A stretch of DNA of 5,874 nucleotides from Rhodospirillales bacterium (GCA_021775195.1 JAJFIG010000292.1:1-5874); one strand, 5' to 3'; numbered from the stretch's first letter, positions 1-5,709 are shown. A program made the numbers and translations. The notes: generated by a model not told the origin, from the letters alone.

Positions 1-696
1 ATTGTTGGCTGCCTGAACGAGCGGCAGGATTTCGATCGGGACACCTGCTTCGTCAAAACGGAAGCCGGTGGACTTTGACGGCATCTCGCCGGCCTGCTCG
101 GAAAGTCTGCGCAGCGATGCGAGGCTGCCACGGATTGTGAAAGCGCCTGCGAGGAGGAGGGCGGCGATCACGAAAACCATAAATGGCATCGGCGCCGTCT
201 CGTCTCGAATTTCGTGTCCCATCCAGATCCAGAAATCATTGGGAATCGGCATATCGCGCGCCTGAGCGACAACGATCACGCCTGTTGCGGTTTCAACGGT
301 TTGGATCACACCAATATATGGCGTCTCCCCAGGGGTGGTGACGCCAAACACCGCGTCGTGAAGTTTCGCATTCATCAACAGCGGAAACTTGTCCGGAAGC
401 TTGCTCGGCGATGCAAGGACGGTGCTCTTGGATTCGGTGTCAACCACCACATAGCGCAGGTTCGGGATGACGGCCATTCGATCTTGAACATCCGGTGGGA
501 TATCAAGCCGTAACACCCCTTCCCGGTCATGGCGAACCGCTATCGCAAGTTCGGTGCCGATGCTCTCCAGTTCGTCTTCGACCTCCACGCCTTCGGAGAA
601 AAGATGGATCACCGTCGACCCAAGAACACCAAATAAATAAAGCGCCACCAATTTCGCCAGCAGGCGGCGCGTCATCGATGGGTTTCGCGTGGTCAT
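1..696 (-). CDS. Sensor histidine kinase, N-terminal part (cut by left edge)
   Basis: This is the membrane sensor half of a two-component system. It reads inward from an ATG at 696-694 and stays open to base 1, giving 232 codons. Seen: a basic N-terminus (MTRRLLAK at residues 8-15), a first transmembrane segment at about 12-32, a periplasmic sensor region of about 135 residues, a second transmembrane segment at about 168-187, then a cytoplasmic linker. The linker ends in a pattern (VPIEILPLVQAAN, 219-231) typical of the HAMP-to-dimerisation boundary in QseC/TctE-like kinases. The H-box and ATPase domain would lie beyond the edge. The start codon overlaps the stop of the upstream regulator (ATGA), so the two are probably translationally coupled. 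Met8 is an alternative start. The signal sensed cannot be told from the sequence. The kinase call is an inference from topology, linker and neighbour. Confidence 0.85.
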   Translation of the reverse strand, partial: MTTRNPSMTRRLLAKLVALYLFGVLGSTVIHLFSEGVEVEDELESIGTELAIAVRHDREGVLRLDIPPDVQDRMAVIPNLRYVVVDTESKSTVLASPSKLPDKFPLLMNAKLHDAVFGVTTPGETPYIGVIQTVETATGVIVVAQARDMPIPNDFWIWMGHEIRDETAPMPFMVFVIAALLLAGAFTIRGSLASLRRLSEQAGEMPSKSTGFRFDEAGVPIEILPLVQAANN

Positions 697-1373
697 CGCG
701 CCTGTTCCTTTTGCAGGAGATAACCAACCCCTCTGATACTGTGGATTGAAACCTGCGCTCCCGCTGCTGAAAGGCGTTTACGCAATCGCGACAAGTGGGA
801 TTCGAGGCTGTTCGATTCGAACTCCTCGTCAAAGCCATAAACATTGTTTTCTATGGTCTCGCGCGTGACGACCCGTCCGCCACGACGGATCAGGGTTTCA
901 AGGACGGCCAGCTCCCGGCGGGGCACCGTAATGGGGTTGCCGTTGACGCAAACTTCACTCGTCGCCGCGTCGAATTCGAGATTGCCAACTGAAAAGAGAG
1001 TTTCAACGGTCGTGCGCGGCCTGCGCAGCAACGCTTGAATTCGCGCCGACAGTTCTCCGTGGGCAAAAGGCTTGATGAGATAGTCATCGGCGCCGCTGTT
1101 CAGCCCAAGAATGCGGTCCTCGACCCCATCCCGCGCCGTCACCACGATCACCGGGGTGCTGAACTTGTTATTGCGCAGTTCCTGCAGGAAGGTAATTCCG
1201 CTCCCATCCGGCAGCCGCAAATCGAGGAGAACGATGTCATAAGGCGTTACCCGGTTTGCAAGGCGCGCGTCCTCCACGGTTGTGACGTGGTCAACGGTAT
1301 ACCCCTCGCGCGTCAGGTTACGAGCGACCAGTCCGGCCAACTCCTTTTCATCTTCAACCAAAAGAAGGCGCAT
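693..1373 (-). CDS. OmpR/PhoB-family two-component response regulator
   Basis: This is a DNA-binding response regulator of 226 residues, the usual length for the family. The receiver domain (about 1-115) has the acidic pair E7-D8, the phospho-acceptor D51 in LLDLRLPDGSG, T79 in VVTAR and the conserved K101 in IKPF. The C-terminal winged helix (about 125-222) shows the typical pattern: RRELAVLETL, then ESNSLESHLSRLRKRL with the recognition helix, then the wing IRGVGYLL. The kinase in the same operon overlaps its stop codon by ATGA and is its presumed partner. The start at 1373 gives a standard receiver N-terminus (MRLLLVEDE), although the upstream Shine-Dalgarno is weak (GCGG just before the ATG). 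It is transcribed away from the coiled-coil protein gene, so the shared 225-bp intergenic region is where autoregulation or control of that gene would be expected. Targets are not known. Confidence 0.95.
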   Translation of the reverse strand: MRLLLVEDEKELAGLVARNLTREGYTVDHVTTVEDARLANRVTPYDIVLLDLRLPDGSGITFLQELRNNKFSTPVIVVTARDGVEDRILGLNSGADDYLIKPFAHGELSARIQALLRRPRTTVETLFSVGNLEFDAATSEVCVNGNPITVPRRELAVLETLIRRGGRVVTRETIENNVYGFDEEFESNSLESHLSRLRKRLSAAGAQVSIHSIRGVGYLLQKEQAR

Positions 1374-1408
1374 ATCCGCACACTAGCACAACTGCAAGAA
1401 CGTAACCT

Positions 1409-1424
1409 AGCTTGCGAAGCTTGC
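1409..1424. repeat. 7-bp direct repeat upstream of the response regulator
   Basis: AGCTTGC occurs at 1409-1415 and again at 1418-1424, a 9-bp period. The pair lies about 36-51 bp upstream of the regulator start codon. OmpR-family regulators often bind short direct repeats, so this is a candidate self-binding site. The length is short enough to be chance. Confidence 0.3.
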
Positions 1425-1480
1425 CTGAGCATTACGTGTCGGTCACGGCGCTTCAATGCGACCAAGCCTGTAATTGGTGT

Positions 1481-1504
1481 GGATTTCGGGTCTGCCGAAA
1501 ATCC
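1481..1504. promoter_or_regulatory. Imperfect inverted repeat in the divergent intergenic region
   Basis: GGATTTCGG at 1481-1489 is the reverse complement, with one base bulged, of CCGAAAATCC at 1495-1504, with a 5-base centre. It could be an operator or form a hairpin in a leader transcript. No T run follows it on either strand, so a terminator is unlikely. Confidence 0.4.
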
Positions 1505-1514
1505 CATCCCGTAA

Positions 1515-1556
1515 CACTGCCACAACGTAAGCCGTCTACGATTCTTGCTGGCAGTG
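1515..1556. promoter_or_regulatory. Perfect 8-bp inverted repeat upstream of the coiled-coil gene
   Basis: CACTGCCA (1515-1522) and TGGCAGTG (1549-1556) are perfect reverse complements separated by 26 bp. They end 42 bp before the start codon of the exported coiled-coil protein. They could flank the promoter as an operator pair or form a stem in the 5' leader. A CGTAA motif lies just outside the left arm (1510-1514) and another inside the spacer (1526-1530). No convincing -35/-10 pair was found here. Confidence 0.4.
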
Positions 1557-1586
1557 ATCACCCCTGCGGAGCATCAACGTAAAACT

Positions 1587-1591
1587 GGAGG
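1587..1591 (+). promoter_or_regulatory. Shine-Dalgarno that fixes the coiled-coil gene start
   Basis: GGAGG lies 7 bases before the ATG at 1599. This makes 1599 the start rather than the in-frame ATG at 1545, which would put 18 residues in front of a complete signal peptide. Confidence 0.8.
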
Positions 1592-1598
1592 ATACACG

Positions 1599-2063
1599 AT
1601 GAGATACCTATTGCTTATTCCACTGGCTGCGTTCCTGTTGGGCGCGTCAGCGCCGGCGTCTGCCCAGACATCGCTCTTTGACCAATGGTTCGCCCTCGAA
1701 ACCGAGGCGAACGCCCTCAGGGCCCAGGCGGACGCCCTCAGCGACCAGGCGGACGCCCTCGAGGAACAGGCGGACATGGCTAGCGACCCCGCGGTCGCGG
1801 CGGCCCTCGAGGCTGAGGCGGATGCCCTCAACCTGGCGGGAGACCTGATCAAGGCGCAGGGGGTAGCCTTGGATATTCAGGCCGACGCCCTCAAGGTTCA
1901 ATTAGAGATAGGCGAAGTCGCCGACGAGGCCGCTGAAACCGAAGCCCACGCTGCAGCCGAGGCCGCCGAAGAGGCCGCCGAGGCTGCGGCCGAGGCCGCC
2001 GAACAGGCCGCCGACGCTGCCGAGGCCGCCGCCGAGGCTGCCGCCGGTGGATGCAGCTCGTGA
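1599..2063 (+). CDS. Exported Ala/Glu-rich coiled-coil protein
   Basis: The product is 154 residues and I recognise no named family. Residues 1-22 form a clear Sec signal peptide (MRYLLLIPLAAFLLGASAP, cleavage probably after ASA before QTS), so the mature protein is periplasmic or exported. The mature part is almost wholly predicted helix. Residues about 36-64 are heptads of the type AxALxxQ, and related heptads recur to about residue 100. Residues about 105-149 are nearly all Ala and Glu with occasional Gln, Asp and Thr. The heptads are also visible in DNA as 21-bp units beginning at 1707, 1728, 1749 and 1770, with related units at 1818 and 1881. The C-terminus is GGCSS, whose cysteine is the only one in the mature protein. 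Proteins of this build often act as envelope structural or spacer proteins, but no function can be assigned. It is divergent from the two-component operon and followed by its own terminator, so it is probably monocistronic. Confidence 0.8.
   Translation: MRYLLLIPLAAFLLGASAPASAQTSLFDQWFALETEANALRAQADALSDQADALEEQADMASDPAVAAALEAEADALNLAGDLIKAQGVALDIQADALKVQLEIGEVADEAAETEAHAAAEAAEEAAEAAAEAAEQAADAAEAAAEAAAGGCSS
1707..1790 (+). repeat. Tandem 21-bp heptad-encoding repeats
   Basis: There are four consecutive units with a 21-bp period, starting at 1707, 1728, 1749 and 1770. Each begins with a form of GCGGACGCCCTC that encodes ADAL-type heptads; the last unit diverges after GCGGAC. The exact 7-codon period keeps the coiled-coil register. 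Two further related units at 1818 and 1881 are 63 bp apart, that is three periods. Confidence 0.75.
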
Positions 2064-2126
2064 GGCCGCCCAGGCCGCTGAGGGATCAATAAGAGCAAAC
2101 GTCGTTGAACGACTAATTTCGTGGCC

Positions 2127-2157
2127 TTGGCCCCGCTTTCCGGCGGGGCCGATTTTT
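2127..2157 (+). terminator. Rho-independent terminator after the coiled-coil gene
   Basis: GGCCCCGC (2129-2136) and GCGGGGCC (2143-2150) form a perfect 8-bp GC stem with a 6-base loop, extended by T-G and T-A pairs at its base. A run of five T follows at 2153-2157. It lies 64 bases after the stop codon at 2063 and closes that transcription unit. Confidence 0.9.
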
Positions 2158-2231
2158 CGTTGGTCTCAATCAATGGCGCGTCTCGCGTAACGCCTTACAA
2201 ACCACTGTCATTCGGAACACGGCGGAGACAC

Positions 2232-2307
2232 GAAGGTGGCCGTCGTCAATCTCAAAACCTGTCGCGCTCTTGCGCTCGCCGTGGGTTCGAATGCCGCACC
2301 CTCCACC
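2232..2307 (+). pseudogene. Degenerate serine-tRNA-like sequence
   Basis: The 3' half looks like a class II tRNA. It has an anticodon-loop-like CTCAAAA at 2251-2257, a variable-arm-like GC hairpin at about 2262-2279, a T arm GTGGG-TTCGAAT-GCCGC at 2281-2297 (4 of 5 stem pairs, one of them G-T), then acceptor ACCCTCC, discriminator A and CC at 2298-2307. The pattern, including GTGGGTTCGAAT, resembles bacterial tRNA-Ser. The 5' half keeps only a GGTGGCCG-like piece (2235-2242). The D arm is missing, the anticodon stem does not pair, no proper GGAGGGT acceptor strand is present, and the final A of CCA is T. I read it as a tRNA remnant. The antisense reading contains a GGCGIRTHG string, a known false protein that arises from reverse-translated tRNA T arms, which supports the identification. 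Confidence 0.45.
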
Positions 2308-2480
2308 TATGATTTTGGTGCCGACTGGCGCCATGATACCGAACCCGAAACCCAACTCCTTGCGCAATTCTGGGTTGGATTTCCGGGTGTGATCGCAGGA
2401 AAACGGGGCGGCCCTCCTGACCGAGGAGAGTTGACAGACGGCTGGATTGCCGCTTCCTCGTGCACGTTTGAGATTGGATG
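2308..2480. other. Intergenic stretch with an imperfect hairpin, no gene seen
   Basis: Directly after the tRNA-like sequence, 2312-2322 and 2327-2337 form an imperfect inverted repeat around GACT (core GGTGCC/GGCGCC), with no T run after it. A perfect TTGACA occurs at 2431-2436 but has no matching -10 hexamer at 16-18 bp. Short open frames here show no protein-like composition. Confidence 0.4.
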
Positions 2481-2755
2481 ATATTCAATCGTAAACGGCG
2501 GGAAATAATTTACTGTGAATATTACCTCAAGGTGAATCATATTGCCTTGCATTATCCAAATAGTGAAGATTGGAAATTTGCTCGAAAGTCGTGATCCGAT
2601 CCTTATTAATGTGTTGTATGACAACGTTATTTTGCGATCACTCGCGGCGATTTTCGACGTTGACTCCGGTAATTCCGCGAATTTTTCTTAATTGCGTTCA
2701 AATAATTTTATATTTCGATGAACGTATGATAGCGTGTATCAATTGGTCGCCTTTA
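2481..2755. other. AT-rich intergenic segment
   Basis: This stretch is plainly richer in A and T than either flank, with runs such as AATAATTTTATATTTC near 2700-2715. No intact gene is supported. The longest open frame across it (2570-2842) starts without a Shine-Dalgarno and its product (rich in Cys, Ile, Arg and Met near its start) resembles no family I know. It may be a regulatory or transferred remnant, or an H-NS/MucR-type silencer target. This is a description of composition only. Confidence 0.4.
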
Positions 2756-2849
2756 TCTTTCGGCCCGGACGGCTGGCGGTGGGGCGCTTCGCGCAAGGGG
2801 CAGCACGGGGATACCGCACCTTTCGGTGGTATTCCTTTCTAAATGCTCC

Positions 2850-2879
2850 TTGAAATGGGGACTTAACAATTGATAGGGG
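2850..2879 (+). promoter_or_regulatory. Weak candidate promoter overlapping the palindrome
   Basis: TTGAAA at 2850-2855 is a good -35 match. At a 16-bp spacing the only -10-like hexamer is GATAGG (2872-2877), which shares three positions with TATAAT and lies inside the palindrome at 2870-2885. A repressor-covered -10 would fit this layout, but the match is poor. Confidence 0.25.
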
Positions 2880-2885
2880 TATCAA
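2870..2885. promoter_or_regulatory. Perfect palindrome with G4 centre, possible CsoR/RcnR-type operator
   Basis: TTGATA-GGGG-TATCAA is a perfect 6-bp inverted repeat around a G4 tract. CsoR/RcnR/FrmR-family metal and formaldehyde repressors use operators built as a short G tract flanked by AT-rich inverted repeats, so the form fits a copper- or nickel-responsive site. It lies one base before the ATG of the decayed oxidase remnant (2886) and about 290 bp upstream of the intact oxidase start. No CsoR-like gene is in this window. The assignment is inference from form and context. Confidence 0.4.
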
Positions 2886-3061
2886 ATGACAGTTAGGCAG
2901 AAGACACGCTGAGGGTCGGTTCGGTCGCGGCGGGAACGGGCATGCCTGCGAAGCGGGAATGTCCGTGACCTTGTCGCCAAGAAGGCCAGATCCTTCATAG
3001 GCGTGTTTACGCGATTTCGTCTTTCCGGGATCGTGTTTTACCGCAAATGAACCGGTGAACC
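2886..3061 (+). pseudogene. Decayed partial copy of the multicopper oxidase 5' end
   Basis: Bases 2909-2953 align without gaps to 3198-3242 of the intact oxidase gene, 36 of 45 matching by hand count. Read in the matching frame this gives LRVGSVAAGTGMPAK against LKVGLTAAGTGMTTK of the Tat signal. The match extends back to an ATG at 2886, equivalent to the ATG at 3177 with a 2-base length difference. It extends forward after a 6-base gap to 2975-3001, against 3270-3296, more weakly (18 of 27). A shared CCGGTGAACC at 3052-3061 and 3381-3390 may be the last trace. The frame is broken: the ATG frame stops after 8 codons, and the Tat-like frame meets TAG upstream and TGA at about 2963. It is either a remnant of a tandem oxidase paralogue or a local duplication. 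Confidence 0.5.
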
Positions 3062-3176
3062 TTTCCGTCCGGCGCGAACGGTCGGCGGGGGAGCTATCCG
3101 CGAGAGACACGCGGACCCGAAGCCATGAGCAAAGGGTCGGTGTGTCCGAGTGCAACCTCTTCGAATGGGGAAGTCG
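3062..3176. other. Leader of the multicopper oxidase gene
   Basis: There is no gene here. The segment is GC-rich and holds the in-frame GTG (3150) and ATG (3165) that could be alternative oxidase starts, neither with a good Shine-Dalgarno. No convincing promoter hexamers were seen, so transcription may begin further upstream, near the palindrome at 2870-2885. Confidence 0.35.
3167..3171 (+). promoter_or_regulatory. Shine-Dalgarno supporting the oxidase start at 3177
   Basis: GGGGA lies 5 bases before the ATG at 3177. The decayed upstream copy also has its ATG at the equivalent point, which favours 3177 over 3150 or 3165. Confidence 0.5.
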
Positions 3177-4931
3177 ATGATAAGCAGACGTAACGCGCTA
3201 AAGGTCGGTTTGACCGCGGCGGGAACGGGTATGACGACGAAGCTGGCGAATGCCGCCGGCGGCCCGGTGCCCCAAAGTGGCCTGATCTTTCCTCAGACGT
3301 TCACACCGAGCATCGTCGAGCGGCCGAGCCCGCCGGCGACGCCGTTCGTGGCGCCGCTCAACGTGATGCCCATTGCGCAGCCGGTGAACCCGGCCTCGCT
3401 GGTCCCGGGACCCGATCCTCTGCGCCATCAGCGCTATGACGAGTTTCTGCCACAGAAACACTACGTTCAGCGCATCGGCGAGTTTCGCTGGCAGTACCAT
3501 CCGGAGCCTCCCTACGACCAAGGCACCTGGTCCTGGGGGTTCAACGGCATTACGCCGGGCGAGACCTACCACGCCTATTACGGCGAGCCGGTCTTCCTGC
3601 GCCGCATCAACGAATTGCCTCCGGTAGGCGCCGGCAACGCGGCGTTCCCCCTACCGTCGGTCACCATCCATCTTCACAATGCGCATACGGCGTCGGAGAG
3701 CGATGGTATCCCGCAGGATTACTTCAATCCCGGCGAATTCTGGGACCATCACTACGCCAATTTCGCCGCCGGCTTCGATCCGCGCGAGATCATGGGCACG
3801 CTGTGGTATCACGACCACCGTCTCGACTTCACAGCGCCCAATGTCTACGCGGGCCTCAGCGGTTTCTACCTGTTGTTCGATGAAAAAGATTCGAACAACG
3901 AGCGCGACCGCAACCCGGAGGCCTTCCGCCTGCCCAGCGGAAAATACGACGTGCCGCTGATCCTGCACGACGTTCAGTTCGACGAGAACGGCCAGGTTAT
4001 CTGGGATTTTTTCAATCCCGCGCCGGATGCGGGCACGATGACGCCGACCGCGCTTTACACCACGAACGGAATGGTCGGCGACCGCTTCACGGTCAACCGC
4101 ATAATCCAGCCTCATTTCAAGGTCGAACGCCGCAAGTACCGGTTCCGCATCCTCAATGGCGGCCCGTCGCGGCTCTACGACCTTTCGCTCCGGGCTGACA
4201 GCAGCCGTCCGCGGAAGGCGGTCAGGAAGGGCGAGAAATTCTTCGTCATTTCCACCGACGGCAATCTGCTGGAAGAGCCGCTCGTCAAGAAAAGGATCGA
4301 GGTCTGGGTGGCCCAGCGCCACGACGTCATCATCGACTTCTCGCACTTCGCGCCGGGCGACCATGTTTACCTGGTCAACCACCTCGAAATGCGTGACGAC
4401 GGTGCCGGCACGACCGGCCGGGAACTCGATGAGGGCAACCTTGTCATGCGCTTCGACGTTGTCGAGTCCAAGCGCAAGGACCCGAGCCGGATTCCGGACG
4501 AGATGCGTGAGCTGCCGACCATCGACATGCGCGAGGTCCGCAAGGAACGCCTGTTCGTGTTCGACTACGACAACGGACTGTGGACGGTCAACGGCAAGCT
4601 CATGGATCCCAATCGCGTCGATGCGGCGATCGAACAGGACTCGGCCGAAATCTGGACCTTCCGCAACGCCGGCAATTCCTGGGTACATCCGATCCACACC
4701 CATTTCGAGGAGTTTCAGATTCTCGAGGTGAATGGCAAGGCGGTGAAGAAAGGCGACGTGCTCCGGGCGCGCAAGGACGTGGTGTCGCTCGGGCCCAACA
4801 TGGACGTGAAGTTTTTCGGTCGCTGGCGAGACTTCCTCGGCAAGCACGTCATGCACTGCCACAACGTGGTTCACGAAGATCACGCGATGATGATCCGTTG
4901 GGACATCGTCCCGCCGGGAGAGGGCGACTGA
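3177..4931 (+). CDS. Tat-exported multicopper oxidase, CotA/bilirubin-oxidase-like
   Basis: The product is a 584-residue periplasmic oxidase. Enzymes of this family couple one-electron oxidation of phenols, metal ions or bilirubin-like substrates to four-electron reduction of O2 to water. The Tat signal is at the N-terminus: SRRNALKVG, then an Ala/Gly/Thr stretch, cleavage probably after LANA (about residue 26). All four copper-binding segments are present: HLHNAHT (His165, His167), WYHDH (His212, His214), HPIHTH (His504, His507, His509) and HCHNVVHEDHAMM (His560, Cys561, His562, His566, axial Met571). The type 1 and trinuclear sites therefore look complete. The segment after WYHDH (NVYAGLSGFYLLFDE) resembles CotA-type laccases, as do the length and three-cupredoxin layout. 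The SCO-like gene follows after 43 bp, presumably in the same operon. Alternative starts are GTG 3150 and ATG 3165. The substrate cannot be read from the sequence; manganese, copper or an organic reductant are all possible. Confidence 0.92.
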   Translation: MISRRNALKVGLTAAGTGMTTKLANAAGGPVPQSGLIFPQTFTPSIVERPSPPATPFVAPLNVMPIAQPVNPASLVPGPDPLRHQRYDEFLPQKHYVQRIGEFRWQYHPEPPYDQGTWSWGFNGITPGETYHAYYGEPVFLRRINELPPVGAGNAAFPLPSVTIHLHNAHTASESDGIPQDYFNPGEFWDHHYANFAAGFDPREIMGTLWYHDHRLDFTAPNVYAGLSGFYLLFDEKDSNNERDRNPEAFRLPSGKYDVPLILHDVQFDENGQVIWDFFNPAPDAGTMTPTALYTTNGMVGDRFTVNRIIQPHFKVERRKYRFRILNGGPSRLYDLSLRADSSRPRKAVRKGEKFFVISTDGNLLEEPLVKKRIEVWVAQRHDVIIDFSHFAPGDHVYLVNHLEMRDDGAGTTGRELDEGNLVMRFDVVESKRKDPSRIPDEMRELPTIDMREVRKERLFVFDYDNGLWTVNGKLMDPNRVDAAIEQDSAEIWTFRNAGNSWVHPIHTHFEEFQILEVNGKAVKKGDVLRARKDVVSLGPNMDVKFFGRWRDFLGKHVMHCHNVVHEDHAMMIRWDIVPPGEGD

Positions 4932-4965
4932 CCCCAACCGCAACGCTGATCATTCGAATATGAAA

Positions 4966-4970
4966 GAGGA
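4966..4970 (+). promoter_or_regulatory. Shine-Dalgarno supporting the SCO-like start at 4975
   Basis: GAGGA lies 4 bases before the ATG at 4975. The in-frame ATG at 4960 has no comparable site upstream and would add only five residues before the Tat motif. Confidence 0.6.
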
Positions 4971-4974
4971 TACC

Positions 4975-5709
4975 ATGGAAGAACGGCGCAAATTCTTGAA
5001 GTCACTCGGCGCTACCACCGTCGGAGCTACCGCGGCGGGTGTCGCGGGGAGTCTGGCGGTCGATGCCAACGGAGAGGCCGCGGCGACCACCCCCGCGGCT
5101 CCGGTCAAGATCGACCCCCGGCTGCGTGATGCGTTCCCGGACGTCGAAGTCACGGCACATACCGGTGAGAAATTCCGGTTCTACGACGATCTCATCAGGG
5201 ACAAGGTCGTCATGATCAACTTCATGTCGACCCGCAACGAGCAGGGCTTTCCCGTCACCGCCAAAATGGCCGACATCGCGGCTCAGCTTGGCGACCGCCT
5301 GGGCAAGGACGTTTTCATCATTTCGATCTCGCGGGATCCGGCCTACGACACGCCCCGCCGCCTCGCGGCCTTCGCGCAGAAACACGGGGTGGGCAAGGGC
5401 TGGTACCTGGTAACCGGCACCTACGCCGCCGCCGGTGCCCTGGAGACGCGTATGTACAGGCACAAGCATGAATCCGGGGCCTTGACCTCGGCACTGTGTA
5501 CCGGCCGCGATCGCAAGGTCGATATCGTGTTCTATGGCAATGGCGGTGCTGGCGTGTGGGGCACCTTCCCGGTGGATATTCGTCCCGACGACGCGGCAAC
5601 GCGAATCACCTGGGTCATGCCCGGCAAGATGCCGACGGGTGCACCGCGCCGTGCGGGGCCCCGCCGCCTCAATGCCGCCGAACGCCTGTCCCATAACCGT
5701 GATGCGTAG
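4975..5709 (+). CDS. Tat-exported SCO1/SenC-like protein lacking the CxxxC cysteines
   Basis: The product is 244 residues, somewhat longer than typical SCO proteins. A Tat signal starts it (ERRKFLKSLG at 3-12, then an Ala/Gly/Val stretch to about 35). The thioredoxin-like core follows: VVMINFMSTRNEQGFPVT (78-95), KDVFIISISRDPAYDTP (111-127, matching the SVDPxxDTP strand-loop of SCO proteins) and GWYLVTG (142-148). SCO1/SenC proteins bind copper through CxxxC and a distal His and deliver it to cytochrome oxidase CuA or other cuproenzymes. Here the two Cys positions are Asn88 and Phe92, and the only cysteine is Cys175. The distal His is not obvious; His163 and His165 are nearby. Canonical copper or thiol chemistry is therefore unlikely. 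It sits 43 bp after the multicopper oxidase gene, so a scaffold or maturation role for that enzyme is plausible but inferred. The C-terminal tail (about 215-244) is basic and low in hydrophobic residues. Confidence 0.8.
   Translation: MEERRKFLKSLGATTVGATAAGVAGSLAVDANGEAAATTPAAPVKIDPRLRDAFPDVEVTAHTGEKFRFYDDLIRDKVVMINFMSTRNEQGFPVTAKMADIAAQLGDRLGKDVFIISISRDPAYDTPRRLAAFAQKHGVGKGWYLVTGTYAAAGALETRMYRHKHESGALTSALCTGRDRKVDIVFYGNGGAGVWGTFPVDIRPDDAATRITWVMPGKMPTGAPRRAGPRRLNAAERLSHNRDA

Noticed and set aside
1545..1598. Upstream in-frame ATG for the coiled-coil protein
   Set aside because: It would place 18 residues before a complete signal peptide, while the ATG at 1599 has a good GGAGG at 7 bases.
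2170..2367. Minus-strand open frame whose product contains GGCGIRTHG
   Set aside because: This string is a familiar artefact of reading a tRNA T arm on the opposite strand; it marks the tRNA-like sequence and is not a protein gene.
2431..2436. Perfect -35 hexamer TTGACA
   Set aside because: No -10-like hexamer lies 16-18 bp downstream on the plus strand and no gene begins nearby.
2809..2832. Imperfect hairpin ATACCGCACC / GGTGGTAT
   Set aside because: The stem has a 2-base bulge and only a pyrimidine mix follows, so it is not a convincing terminator, and no gene ends before it.
2739..3155. Minus-strand open frame of 138 codons upstream of the oxidase
   Set aside because: There is no Shine-Dalgarno, signal or domain, and it runs across the palindrome and the decayed oxidase copy on the other strand.
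3651..4943. Long minus-strand open frame (430 codons) across the oxidase gene
   Set aside because: It is antisense to a gene with complete copper motifs; long antisense frames are common in GC-rich DNA and its product has no recognisable domain.
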